The translations under genes and the position numbers were made by a program. This document shows, piece after piece, positions 1 through 7,979 of a DNA stretch of 18,502 nt. The notes under the pieces are model-generated. The model did no database searches. It was given only the letters and a program-made list of their open reading frames with translations, and was not told the origin of the DNA. How positions within the stretch are numbered: the stretch's first letter is position 1; each line of letters starts with the position of its first letter. The stretch comes from Dehalococcoidia bacterium UBA1332 (lineage in GTDB: Bacteria; Chloroflexota; Dehalococcoidia; Lucifugimonadales; Lucifugimonadaceae), in assembly GCA_002306745.1 (NCBI GenBank), contig DBSW01000004.1, forward strand, positions 1 to 18,502, in the 5' to 3' direction.

Positions 1-669
1 GCAATTATTATGGATGGGAATGGAAGATGGGCCGAGGAACGAGGGTTAGATGTGTCTGAAGGACATCATGCGGGCTTTGAAAACTTAAAGCGTGTGGTGT
101 CTGATCTTGCTCAGTATGGTGTCAATTACCTTACTTTGTATGCATTTTCGACTGAGAATTGGGAACGACCTAAAGCTGAAGTAAACGGCATTCTTGAATT
201 GGCGATAGCAGTCATTGCTCATGAATCACAACAACTACACGAAAGTAATGTGCAAATTCGCCATCTTGGACGGGTAGATAGGATCTCAGGGGAGCTTAAG
301 GGTGAATTGTTACAGGCAGTGGAAATGACTGCTAGCAACACAGGTTTGACCCTAGCGATAGCCTTTGATTACGGTGGACGATCAGAAATAGCGCAAGCGG
401 CAAAGCGGATGGTTGACGATGGAGTTAATTCTGACCAAATAGACGAGATTAAGTTCTCAGAATATTTATATACCGATGGAATGCCGGATGTAGATTTATT
501 GATACGGACGGGGGGTGATTTCCGTATTAGTAACTTTTTGTTATGGCAAGCTGCATATTCGGAGTTCTATTTTTCTGAGGTTCTCTGGCCCGATTTTTAT
601 GGGCAGCATATTGACAGTGCGCTTGAGTCTTTTAGTACTCGAAAGCGCAGGTTTGGTAGGCGAGAATAA
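1..669 (+). CDS. uppS: Undecaprenyl diphosphate synthase (cis-prenyltransferase), 5'-truncated
   Basis: UppS condenses isopentenyl diphosphate onto farnesyl diphosphate in cis configuration to make the C55 lipid carrier for peptidoglycan and other wall polymers; it acts at the cytoplasmic face of the membrane. The open frame runs off the left edge: the first codons read AII followed by MDGNGRWA. That is the family's N-terminal catalytic motif with the magnesium-binding aspartate, so the ATG at 10 is an internal methionine and a short N-terminus (probably about 20-30 residues) lies outside the window. Further signatures are GGRSEI and the C-terminal block DVDLLIRTGG followed by RISNFLLWQAAYSEFYF, which binds the homoallylic diphosphate. 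The fragment has 222 codons against a usual 240-260. It is the first gene of a same-strand envelope/isoprenoid block, with cdsA 118 bases downstream. Identity is secure. Confidence 0.96.
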   Translation, partial: AIIMDGNGRWAEERGLDVSEGHHAGFENLKRVVSDLAQYGVNYLTLYAFSTENWERPKAEVNGILELAIAVIAHESQQLHESNVQIRHLGRVDRISGELKGELLQAVEMTASNTGLTLAIAFDYGGRSEIAQAAKRMVDDGVNSDQIDEIKFSEYLYTDGMPDVDLLIRTGGDFRISNFLLWQAAYSEFYFSEVLWPDFYGQHIDSALESFSTRKRRFGRRE

Positions 670-673
670 TTTG

Positions 674-707
674 TAATTTCGCTCATGCTGTATGTGACGC
701 GAAATTA
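674..707 (+). terminator. Hairpin in the uppS-cdsA gap (possible terminator or mRNA-end structure)
   Basis: A perfect 9-base inverted repeat (TAATTTCGC at 674-682, GCGAAATTA at 699-707) flanks a 16-base loop. The loop can extend the stem by TCA/TGA pairing across one bulged C. It begins five bases after the uppS stop. No U-run follows, so it is not a canonical intrinsic terminator; it could stabilise the uppS mRNA end or cause partial termination before cdsA. The dyad is seen directly, the function is inferred. Confidence 0.4.
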
Positions 708-787
708 ATTGAATTCCTGTCTAATTTAGTGCGTAAATAATTCCGGAAATATGATTCTTATCTTTTCAACTACATTGGGAATCTAAA

Positions 788-1606
788 TTGCTAACTCGAA
801 TAATTAGTGCGGCTTTTGGTATTTCCATCGTACTAATCGCAATATGGATTGGTTTTCCTGGTGTCGCCGTCCTTGCAGTATTGGCAGGTTTTATCGGCGG
901 ATATGAGCTTAATCGACTTGCTCGACCATCTGCACGCATTTCTGACGGTACTCGGATGATATCTCTAGTCGCAGGACCGGTTGTTCTCGCATCAGTCGGC
1001 GTATGGCTTGCAACAGACGGACGCATCAATGGCGGTCTAATGCCTATTCTTGTAGCAATAATCTTTGCTCTAACGGTATTGTTAAGAGGTTTGGCTACTC
1101 TAAGAAAGTCATCTGATGTAGAGTCATGGGCGTATTGGGTATTTGCTGCTTATACAGGTGTTGCTCTTGCACACGCTCCGGTATTGATCGAACTTGAGCG
1201 TGGTCGCGAATTAGTTTTGTTCATCCTTCTAACGACATTTTCAATCGATACTATGGCGCTTTTCGTAGGCTTGTTAATTGGGCGTCACCGATTGGCACCG
1301 AGTATTAGCCCTAAAAAATCTTGGGAGGGTGCATTTGCTGGGTTGCTTGGTGGGGTGGCAATGGCGATTACCGTTGATCTGGTATTAAACATACATTTTA
1401 CTTTGATGATGGCTGGATTACTCGGGGGTATTTTAGGCGTAACCGCTATTTTTGGTGATCTCTATGAATCGTGGGTCAAGAGGAAAGCTGGTGTTAAGGA
1501 CAGCGGTACTATTATCCCTGGACATGGGGGCATTCTTGACCGTCTAGATAGCGTGATACCTAACCTGATGATCGTATACTGGGTTGCCGTATGGGTCACT
1601 CTGTAA
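788..1606 (+). CDS. cdsA: Phosphatidate cytidylyltransferase (CDP-diglyceride synthase)
   Basis: CdsA converts phosphatidate and CTP to CDP-diacylglycerol, the precursor of membrane phospholipids, and is an integral membrane enzyme. The 272-residue protein is a series of hydrophobic helices, normal for the family. The family signature lies near the C-terminus at residues 228-254: S-W-V-K-R, then KD, then PGHGGILDRLDS, containing the acidic residues that bind metal and CTP. SPKKSWEG at about 174-181 is the second conserved cytoplasmic motif. The start is TTG at 788, which gives a first helix at residues 4-25; no strong Shine-Dalgarno is visible. The 3' end overlaps dxr by 16 bases, implying co-transcription and possible translational coupling. 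A weak promoter-like TTGAAT (709) and TAAATA (734) lie upstream, with non-ideal spacing. Identity is secure. Confidence 0.95.
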   Translation: MLTRIISAAFGISIVLIAIWIGFPGVAVLAVLAGFIGGYELNRLARPSARISDGTRMISLVAGPVVLASVGVWLATDGRINGGLMPILVAIIFALTVLLRGLATLRKSSDVESWAYWVFAAYTGVALAHAPVLIELERGRELVLFILLTTFSIDTMALFVGLLIGRHRLAPSISPKKSWEGAFAGLLGGVAMAITVDLVLNIHFTLMMAGLLGGILGVTAIFGDLYESWVKRKAGVKDSGTIIPGHGGILDRLDSVIPNLMIVYWVAVWVTL

Positions 1607-2736
1607 AAAACATAGTAATTTTGGGTTCGACTGGATCAGTCGGAACGCAGGCTCTCGACATCATCCGTGCCTTTCCGGATCGTTTTGAAGTGGTTGGTCT
1701 GTGTAATGGTCGAAATAGCCAGCTGTTTAAAAGACAACTTGAAGAGTTCAAACCACAATATTTCAACACATTAAGTGATATCGAAAAAGACTATGCAGGT
1801 TCTAAATTCGCTGCGGCAGAGGAAATAGTTTCACTCTTAGATGTTGACCTAGTTATGGCGTCGACAGTTGGCTGTGCAGGTATGGGGGCCGTTATCGCAG
1901 CATTACGTGCAGGAAAAGATGTCGCTCTAGCTAACAAAGAAGTCGTCGTTATGGCAGGAGATCTTCTTTTCAAGGAGGCGGTATCCAGTGGATCGCGAAT
2001 ACTGCCTGCTGATAGTGAACCTTCGGCTATATGGCAGTGCCTAGAGGGCGAAGACAGCCCTGCCTCACGATTAATTATTACTGCCTCTGGTGGAGCATTC
2101 CGTGATCGAACTTGGAAATCCTTAACTGACGTCACTCCCGAGGAGGCACTTAAACATCCCACTTGGGTCATGGGGTCTAAAATCACAATTGATTCAGCTA
2201 CGTTAATGAATAAGGCATTTGAAGTTATAGAGTCAAGATGGATGTTCGATATTCCGTTTGAGCAGATTGATGTGACGATTCATCGTCAAAGCATTGTTCA
2301 TTCAATGGTCGAATTTGCGGACGGCACACTCAAGGCGCAACTCGGACCTACGAGCATGCTGCAGGTTATTCAACACGCACTTATGTACCCAGACAGGCAA
2401 CCAAACGATGCTTTACCTGTTATGGACGCGGTTTCTATGGGATCTCTCACCTTTGAAGAGATGGATCGTTCGCTTTATCCATGCTTTGAATTAGCGCTTG
2501 ACTACGGTAAACAGGGTGGGACGTATCCAGCCGCACTTGCTGGGGCTGATGAAGCGGCTGTTGAGTTGTTTTCCAAAGGAAAATTAGGGTTTACAGAGAT
2601 TCCTGATGCTGTCGAAAAGACTTTATCTGATCATGTTGTGATTTCAAATCCTAGTGTTGAGGAAACTATCGAAACTGCTGCTTGGGCAATGAAAACCACA
2701 CTGAATCGACACAATGAAAACACATTTCTGAGCTAG
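1591..2736 (+). CDS. dxr: 1-deoxy-D-xylulose 5-phosphate reductoisomerase
   Basis: Dxr (IspC) rearranges and reduces 1-deoxy-D-xylulose 5-phosphate to 2-C-methyl-D-erythritol 4-phosphate with NADPH, the committed step of the MEP isoprenoid pathway, in the cytoplasm. The Rossmann loop GSTGSVG is at residues 12-18 and ANKE at 114-117. The metal ligands are D141 and E143 in PADSEPSAIWQ and E211 in MNKAFEVIES. TASGGAFRDR (164-173) and HPTWVMGSKITIDSATLMNK (189-208) form the substrate loop region. Length (381) is normal for the family. The start chosen is ATG 1591, which overlaps the end of cdsA by 16 bases and places the nucleotide-binding strand right at the N-terminus; no other in-frame start fits better. 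ispG, a later step in the same pathway, lies further down the same strand. All catalytic residues are present. Confidence 0.97.
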   Translation: MGHSVKNIVILGSTGSVGTQALDIIRAFPDRFEVVGLCNGRNSQLFKRQLEEFKPQYFNTLSDIEKDYAGSKFAAAEEIVSLLDVDLVMASTVGCAGMGAVIAALRAGKDVALANKEVVVMAGDLLFKEAVSSGSRILPADSEPSAIWQCLEGEDSPASRLIITASGGAFRDRTWKSLTDVTPEEALKHPTWVMGSKITIDSATLMNKAFEVIESRWMFDIPFEQIDVTIHRQSIVHSMVEFADGTLKAQLGPTSMLQVIQHALMYPDRQPNDALPVMDAVSMGSLTFEEMDRSLYPCFELALDYGKQGGTYPAALAGADEAAVELFSKGKLGFTEIPDAVEKTLSDHVVISNPSVEETIETAAWAMKTTLNRHNENTFLS

Positions 2737-2741
2737 CATTA

Positions 2742-4397
2742 ATGACTATGCTAGAAACTTTATTCTTTGGTGTCATTACTTTCATAATTGTTCTCGGACC
2801 TCTTGTAATTCTGCACGAGCTTGGCCACTTGTGGACTGCCAGAGGATTCGGTGTGAAGACACTTGAATTTGGATTCGGTTTTCCTCCGAGAGTCGGTGGG
2901 TTTTGGACTGGTCAAACTACGATTCTAGTAGACGAATCAACCTTATTCGAGATTGATTCCCGATCTCTTGAAGGTAAAACAGCAACGATCAAGACCCTAT
3001 TTGATGATCACGGCAGATTACTTGCGGTTAACGTTCGGCATCGACAAAAGGGTGATGATTCCGAGGCCTCCTCAGGTGCACAAATTGTTACAGGCAAAGT
3101 TAGATCTTTTGATGGCAAAAAGATTGTAGTAGCCGATATGCTCTGGTCCTTTAATTGGCTGCCACTCGGAGGATTTGTCCGAATGGTAGGCGAGGAGAGT
3201 AGTCAGGCTGACGGATCATTAGGAAGTAAACCATACTGGCAGAGAATCGTGGTTATGGGATCAGGCGCTTTAGTGAATGCTTTGATTCCGTTTGTATTAT
3301 TACCCGTTGTGTTGATGATCCCATCTGAGAAAACAGTTGGTGACGTAGTAATCGTTCAAGTTTTTCCAGGATCACCCGCTGATGAGGCTGGTATTCGACC
3401 TGGCGACAAGGTCATTAAAGTTGACGGTCGGAAAATTGAAAACATTGCTGGACTGCAGCAGGCCGTGACTGTAAAACTTGGCGCGGAAAGTACTTGGGAA
3501 ATTGAACCAGGTATTCCAAATATCTTTGCTCGCCCTGCAGAACCACAATATCAGTACGCAGGCAAAATTGAGAAAGTGAATCTTGTTCCTAGATGGAAAC
3601 CACCGAGTAAGAAAGTGGTTGCCACTAGTTCTAATTTGGATAACGAAATATTGCTGGCTAATGCGAGAGTGTACGATGCAAGGGTAGGACTAAACACTAA
3701 AATAACAGTGGTCGAAACGGCGGTTGACACGCTAACCCAAATATCTAAGGAGAAGGCTGCCCTTCTAAATCCTCCTGCTTCACTGGGGGATGTTCTTCAA
3801 GTCGTTGACGTCGCGGTGGAAGCCGGTAAGCATATTTCATTGGTCGACGCTCGGCTTCACGATAACGGTCTAGGCATTAAAACTGATGTTCAAGAGGGCG
3901 CCACAGGAGTTCAAATTTCGATTGAAAATGGTCAACTTGTTAATAAAGGTTTGAACTTATTCAATGCATTCCCAATTGGATGGAGGCACGCGTTAGATAC
4001 TGTAGTACTTACTCGTAATGCCTTGACAACAAGCATAATTGGCAGCTCGAACCCGCAATTTGCGGGTCCATCTACAGTTGGCCCTATCGGAATTGGTCAA
4101 CTCACGGGAGAGATTGCAGTTGCAGATGCAGGGCTGTCATCGAAGATCATTACGTTTGCCACTCTAGCGGCTACTCTCAGTCTTTCACTGGCGATTTTGA
4201 ATATATTGCCGATTCCTGCCCTTGATGGTGGACGAATATTTTTTGTATTTGTGGAAATAGCTCGACGTGGAAAAAGGATTTCTCCGGATCGAGAAGGGCT
4301 TGTGCACCTAATAGGATTCGCCCTCTTGATTGGGATAATCGCCTTGATTTCTGTCGAGGACGTGACACGTATTATCAGGGGCGAATCTTTCTTTTAA
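2742..4397 (+). CDS. rseP: RseP-family site-2 intramembrane zinc metalloprotease with PDZ domain, enlarged
   Basis: Site-2 proteases cut transmembrane substrates, for example anti-sigma factors or leftover signal peptides, inside the membrane. The zinc motif HELGH is at residues 25-29 in the first helix. A PDZ domain spans about 199-275 (VFPGSPADEAGIRPGDKV). The second active-site motif, NILPIPALDGG, is at 487-497 with the zinc-ligand aspartate D495. A membrane-reentrant WLPLGGFVRM block is at 139-148. At 551 residues it is about 100 longer than E. coli RseP (450). Two extra stretches account for this: about 61-133, between HELGH and WLPLGGF, and about 291-386, between RWKPPSKK and GATGVQI. 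In usual relatives these flanks lie close together. Residues 308-320 and 370-382 inside the second stretch resemble each other. The start is ATG 2742, five bases after the dxr stop; ATG 2748 is an alternative. The protease call is secure; its substrate is unknown. Confidence 0.93.
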   Translation: MTMLETLFFGVITFIIVLGPLVILHELGHLWTARGFGVKTLEFGFGFPPRVGGFWTGQTTILVDESTLFEIDSRSLEGKTATIKTLFDDHGRLLAVNVRHRQKGDDSEASSGAQIVTGKVRSFDGKKIVVADMLWSFNWLPLGGFVRMVGEESSQADGSLGSKPYWQRIVVMGSGALVNALIPFVLLPVVLMIPSEKTVGDVVIVQVFPGSPADEAGIRPGDKVIKVDGRKIENIAGLQQAVTVKLGAESTWEIEPGIPNIFARPAEPQYQYAGKIEKVNLVPRWKPPSKKVVATSSNLDNEILLANARVYDARVGLNTKITVVETAVDTLTQISKEKAALLNPPASLGDVLQVVDVAVEAGKHISLVDARLHDNGLGIKTDVQEGATGVQISIENGQLVNKGLNLFNAFPIGWRHALDTVVLTRNALTTSIIGSSNPQFAGPSTVGPIGIGQLTGEIAVADAGLSSKIITFATLAATLSLSLAILNILPIPALDGGRIFFVFVEIARRGKRISPDREGLVHLIGFALLIGIIALISVEDVTRIIRGESFF

Positions 4398-4428
4398 CTT
4401 ACAAAATTGTAAATATTAAGCATTCGAA

Positions 4429-4740
4429 TTGAGCAAAGACATAATTAACCGAATTGGACGAGAACATTTAGCCCGTTTGAATCTGTCACCGATACGACGA
4501 AATCAATTGATTATTGCAGGTATTTCGACGGTTCTTTTGGTATTGCTCTGGTCAAATCGTAACTTTACTGGCGTAATGAAATTCGCATTACCATTCCTTA
4601 TTATCTCATTGTGGATTCCGCCAATTTTCGTTCAAACACAGCATGATCGTGGAGTCCGATCGAACTTCTTGATTGGCTTGCTAGGAATCGTAGTCGCATG
4701 TTTTGTAGTTAGAGCGATCTGGTTAATCGGTCGAGGATGA
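4429..4740 (+). CDS. Small three-helix membrane protein of unknown function
   Basis: I do not recognise this family. The 103-residue protein has a short basic N-terminus, roughly residues 1-25 with several arginines. Three hydrophobic stretches follow, at about 28-43 (IIAGISTVLLVLLW), 48-68 (including FALPFLIISLWIPPIF) and 80-101. A short polar loop with QTQHDRG separates the last two. The start is TTG at 4429, 31 bases after the rseP stop; an all-ATG model would lose the N-terminus. It sits in the same orientation between the site-2 protease and ispG, so co-expression with the envelope block is likely. A structural or accessory membrane role is possible but not shown. The reading frame is convincing because of its regular TM layout and tight spacing; alternative frames offer nothing better. 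Confidence 0.72.
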   Translation: MSKDIINRIGREHLARLNLSPIRRNQLIIAGISTVLLVLLWSNRNFTGVMKFALPFLIISLWIPPIFVQTQHDRGVRSNFLIGLLGIVVACFVVRAIWLIGRG

Positions 4741-4840
4741 TGGATATAAATATTTTCGAGTAAACGCAATGAAAGTTAAATTTGATTGATAAATTTGTTG
4801 AACTGTTTTTTACGAATTCAGTATTGATGGGGCTTAACTA

Positions 4841-6052
4841 ATGGCGGCTAGAGATAACACTTATCCGGTGAACGTCGGTGGTGTGGTGATTGGAGGTGGT
4901 AATCATGTTGTCGTGCAATCGATGACTGACACGGACACTGCAGATGTCCAAGGTACGGTTGCTCAGGTAAAACTTCTGGTCGATGCTGGCAGTGAGATTG
5001 TTCGTGTCACTGTCAACAATTCCGATGCTGCTAAAGCCGTGCCAGAGGTTAACAGGCGTCTGCTTGATCTTGGCTGTAATGTTCCGTTGGTCGGAGACTT
5101 TCATTTCATAGGTCATAGGCTTTTGAACGATTATCCTGATATGGCGAATACATTGGCAAAGTTTCGTATTAACCCAGGAAATGTTGGTAGAGGCTTGCGT
5201 CATGACGAAAATTTCACTCAGTTTATTGAGATAGCTAAGGATCTCGGAAAACCTGTAAGAATAGGTGTTAATGCGGGTAGTTTAGATCCTGATGTTATGG
5301 CCGATAAGATGGATGAAAACTCCCGTCTTGCTGAACCTCTTAGCTCTGAGTTAGTTGAGAACAAAGCACTCGTTGAAAGTGCTCTAACAAGTGCCGAAGG
5401 AGCTTTAGATATCGGCCTTAGCTCTAATCAGATCATAATTTCTTGCAAAGTTTCTAGGCTGCCGCAGATGATTGCTGTTTATCGTGAGCTTTCTGCGAGA
5501 TCTAACTTTGCTCTTCACTTGGGTCTTACAGAAGCAGGCATGGGTCAAAAAGGTGTTGTAGCGACGACCGCAGCACTTAGTACACTTCTTGAACAAGGTA
5601 TCGGCGATACCATTCGCGCCTCTTTAACACCGGAGGTAGGTGGCGACCGTTCAAAGGAGGTTCGGTTGTGCCAAGACATACTTCAAGCAGTTGGTCTTCG
5701 AAGTTTCCGCCCATCCGTGACTGCTTGTCCAGGTTGTGGTCGGACTACGTCGACTTTGTTTCGTGAGCTTGCTCAGGATATTCAATCACACATCGACCGT
5801 AAATTGCCAGAATGGAGAGCGCGATACTCTGGATCAGAATCGTTACAGGTTGCAGTAATGGGTTGTGTGGTGAACGGTCCTGGAGAGAGCAGAGCTGCTG
5901 ATATAGGTATATCTTTGCCGGGGGCAGGAGAGGATCCGAGGGCCCCAGTGTACGTTGACGGCAAGCGGACAACTTTTCTAACAGGGCAGAATATAGCGAC
6001 TGACTTTATTGCCATGGTTGAAGAATACGTTGAAACCACCTATAACAAATAG
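4841..6052 (+). CDS. ispG: 4-hydroxy-3-methylbut-2-en-1-yl diphosphate synthase
   Basis: IspG (GcpE) reductively opens methylerythritol cyclodiphosphate to HMBPP, the penultimate MEP-pathway step, using a [4Fe-4S] cluster. The N-terminal TIM-barrel part contains VVVQSMTDTDTADV (23-36), DFHF (86-89) and the stretch KFRINPGNVG (107-116). The C-terminal iron-sulfur part carries ACPGCG with C296 and C299, then VMGCVVNGPGE with C342 and E349, the usual four cluster ligands. The 403-residue length matches the short bacterial form; the longer form seen in plants and some bacteria has an extra inserted domain that is absent here. The start is ATG 4841; a GGGG run lies upstream at somewhat long spacing. 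The 100-base gap before it could hold its own promoter, though I see no convincing one. All key residues are present. Confidence 0.97.
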   Translation: MAARDNTYPVNVGGVVIGGGNHVVVQSMTDTDTADVQGTVAQVKLLVDAGSEIVRVTVNNSDAAKAVPEVNRRLLDLGCNVPLVGDFHFIGHRLLNDYPDMANTLAKFRINPGNVGRGLRHDENFTQFIEIAKDLGKPVRIGVNAGSLDPDVMADKMDENSRLAEPLSSELVENKALVESALTSAEGALDIGLSSNQIIISCKVSRLPQMIAVYRELSARSNFALHLGLTEAGMGQKGVVATTAALSTLLEQGIGDTIRASLTPEVGGDRSKEVRLCQDILQAVGLRSFRPSVTACPGCGRTTSTLFRELAQDIQSHIDRKLPEWRARYSGSESLQVAVMGCVVNGPGESRAADIGISLPGAGEDPRAPVYVDGKRTTFLTGQNIATDFIAMVEEYVETTYNK

Positions 6053-6109
6053 GCATTAAGGAATTGCGCTAAATATGTTGATCAGTTTTGTAAAATCACT
6101 GCTTGTATG

Positions 6110-6145
6110 ACTTTTGGAGAGTTTGAAACCGAGGAATCCAAAAGT
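6110..6145. other. Inverted repeat in the ispG-M28 peptidase gap
   Basis: The 218-base gap after ispG contains a perfect 9-base inverted repeat, ACTTTTGGA (6110-6118) and TCCAAAAGT (6137-6145), extendable by one G-T pair, with an 18-base loop. No T-run follows on either side. A 12-base palindrome CGGATATATCCG (6159-6170) lies just downstream. They could be a factor-independent transcript end for the ispG block, an RNA structure, or operator sites for the peptidase gene. I see no good sigma-70 promoter in the gap. Function is undetermined. Confidence 0.35.
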
Positions 6146-6270
6146 TCATGGTTGTTTACGGATATATCCGCCGCTTTATTGATCAGGCGTCATCCGCAAT
6201 CTTTTATCTAATTTAATGTGATGGTTGAGACACCTGTCAGCCGTTTTCATCCTTACTATGAGCCGAAAAG

Positions 6271-7728
6271 ATGGATTGCAATAGGTTATTGTCTGGTAAT
6301 AGGAAATTTTTCGTGGCAGATATGCAAGAAATGAACTGGTATGAGATAGATAGATTCTTGATGGGTGAAGCTTGGGTAGGCTCTTTGATTAAGAAACACT
6401 TGGACTATTTAGCAGATGTGATAGGTCCTAGGTGGGGAGGGTCTAACGAAGATCGTCTAGCAGCCGAGTACATTAGGGCCGAGATGCAGCATGCAGGTTT
6501 GGATTCTGCAGACATTGAGACTTTCAGTATGGATTCTTGGAATCATGGGAAGGTCTCGATATCACTGGTTGAAGATAGCTCTCGTCCAATATCTTCTTTA
6601 CCGTTTTTACGCTGTAAGCCGGTAGATGTGACCGCTCCATTGATAGATGCAGGGCATGGTTCTCCGCATGAAATCGATTTATTAGGCGCAAGTGTGATAG
6701 GTGCAGTGGTTCTGGTATCAATTACACCTGAGCCGTTTACGAATGCTGAGCCGTTTACTGCACGGATTCTGCGAATTGCCGCAGCAGGTGCGTCTTGCAT
6801 TATTGCTGTAGAACCTAAAACTGGCGGAAGAATGGAATACTCGAATTCGGATGAATGGCTTAACGTCGGTCCACAAAAAAATGCGATTGCAGTTGTAAAG
6901 ACAAGTGCGGAGGATGGGGCCTATTTGAGACGCATATCCGTAGGTGAACATTTGATTCGTGTTTCAGTGAATTCTGAGTATTTTGAAACCGACGCATTCA
7001 ATACGGTCGCTGAACTGGTTGGTAGATCTCACCCAGAACGTCATATTATTCTGGCAGGTCATCACGATACAGTTTTGAAAACTGTCGGAGGTAACGACAA
7101 CACTTCAGGTACCATCGGAGTTATGGAGACTGCACGAGTATTATCAGCACTGGCAGATCAGCTCGATATTAGACCTGGGATGTCAATTCGATTTGCCACA
7201 TGGTCTGGTGAGGAACAGCATCTTCAGGGTGCTAGAGCGTATGTTGAACGCCACTATAGTAGTTGTGCAAGCCCTAAAGAGTCTAAGCCTCTTTTGAACA
7301 TTAACTTGGATGAATTATCAACCGGACATATGAAGGGGATTGTCCTTATGTTTCCGCATTTACGATCTTTTATTCAGAAACATCTGGACACCATGAATGA
7401 CGGTTTAAGATGCCATGTTCTACCTCATATGGACGCACATTCTGACCATTTTCCTTTTGTTCAGGAAGCAATAGATGCGTCGATCACTTGGCGTTGGAGA
7501 TTTTGGGGTCGCCATGATAGTGCTAATTTTCACCATGAGACTGGTGATGCGGCCGATAAGTTGAACATACGTGAACTTAAAGAATATGTGGGGCAACTCG
7601 CACGACTGCTACTCAGATTGTCCTATGTTTCTCCGGAGGACTGGCCCGTGAATCCGGTAACGGTAGGCGATGTACGAAAAATGATTGAGAGAGACGCCGG
7701 AAAATACCATCCAGCATTCCACAGTTAG
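6271..7728 (+). CDS. M28-family zinc metallopeptidase with a likely PA-type insert
   Basis: M28 enzymes are di-zinc exopeptidases (aminopeptidases or related amidohydrolases). The expected ligands are visible: GHHDTV with H265/D266 region, the bridging aspartate D276 in GGNDNTSG, the catalytic pair E314-E315 in SGEEQ, the acidic D347 in INLDELS, and the C-terminal histidine H422 in HHETGDAADKL. Residues about 120-235, between an N-terminal cap and the catalytic core, resemble a protease-associated (PA) segment (ASVIGAVVLVSI, AAAGASCIIAV). There is no signal peptide, so a cytoplasmic location is likely. The ATG at 6271 gives 485 residues. An in-frame GTG at 6313 has AGGA eight bases upstream and would give 471, so the true start is uncertain. 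The gene stands alone after a 218-base gap, with a tiny basic protein 30 bases downstream. Substrate is unknown; the same fold occurs in N-carbamoyl and glutaminyl-cyclase relatives. Confidence 0.88.
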   Translation: MDCNRLLSGNRKFFVADMQEMNWYEIDRFLMGEAWVGSLIKKHLDYLADVIGPRWGGSNEDRLAAEYIRAEMQHAGLDSADIETFSMDSWNHGKVSISLVEDSSRPISSLPFLRCKPVDVTAPLIDAGHGSPHEIDLLGASVIGAVVLVSITPEPFTNAEPFTARILRIAAAGASCIIAVEPKTGGRMEYSNSDEWLNVGPQKNAIAVVKTSAEDGAYLRRISVGEHLIRVSVNSEYFETDAFNTVAELVGRSHPERHIILAGHHDTVLKTVGGNDNTSGTIGVMETARVLSALADQLDIRPGMSIRFATWSGEEQHLQGARAYVERHYSSCASPKESKPLLNINLDELSTGHMKGIVLMFPHLRSFIQKHLDTMNDGLRCHVLPHMDAHSDHFPFVQEAIDASITWRWRFWGRHDSANFHHETGDAADKLNIRELKEYVGQLARLLLRLSYVSPEDWPVNPVTVGDVRKMIERDAGKYHPAFHS

Positions 7729-7758
7729 GCACGTCGTGGAACTTATACAATCATTGCA

Positions 7759-7971
7759 ATGAAAGAAAGACACCATCGCACTAAGCGAAAACATCCGAAT
7801 TCTTGCACTTGTACGTCATGTCAAGTCAGGCGGGTCAGGTCGTCACTTCCTAGGGTGAAGAAAAAACGAAAGCCGAAATCCCAACGTGGAAAACCATCGA
7901 AGAAACAGGCAGTTGATTCAGTCATGACTGAAGTTTTGGAAATATTGAATTTAAGTGAAAGAGATGATTAA
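7759..7971 (+). CDS. Very basic 70-residue protein with a CxCxxC motif, unknown function
   Basis: I do not recognise this family. The N-terminus is histidine/lysine/arginine-rich (KERHHRTKRKHP), followed by SCTCTSCQVRR with cysteines 16, 18 and 21. A long lysine/arginine-rich linker (about 28-49) leads to a short acidic/hydrophobic helix, VMTEVLEILNL, ending in ERDD. The histidines plus CxCxxC could bind a metal ion, and the basic linker would suit nucleic-acid contact; both are inference. It starts at ATG 7759, 30 bases after the peptidase, and ends eight bases before the Gfo/Idh/MocA gene, the spacing expected of a real operon member. The ordered composition and lack of a competing frame support coding, but a spurious frame cannot be fully excluded without homologues. 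Confidence 0.6.
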   Translation: MKERHHRTKRKHPNSCTCTSCQVRRVRSSLPRVKKKRKPKSQRGKPSKKQAVDSVMTEVLEILNLSERDD

Positions 7972-7979
7972 TAACTGTT

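Noticed and set aside
1791..2186. 131-codon open frame antisense to dxr
   Set aside because: It lies wholly within the well-supported dxr gene and its sequence has no family motifs; it is a mirror of dxr codon bias.
5745..6039. Minus-strand frames across the ispG 3' end
   Set aside because: They are shadows of the iron-sulfur domain coding region of ispG, in the wrong strand for the operon and without motifs.
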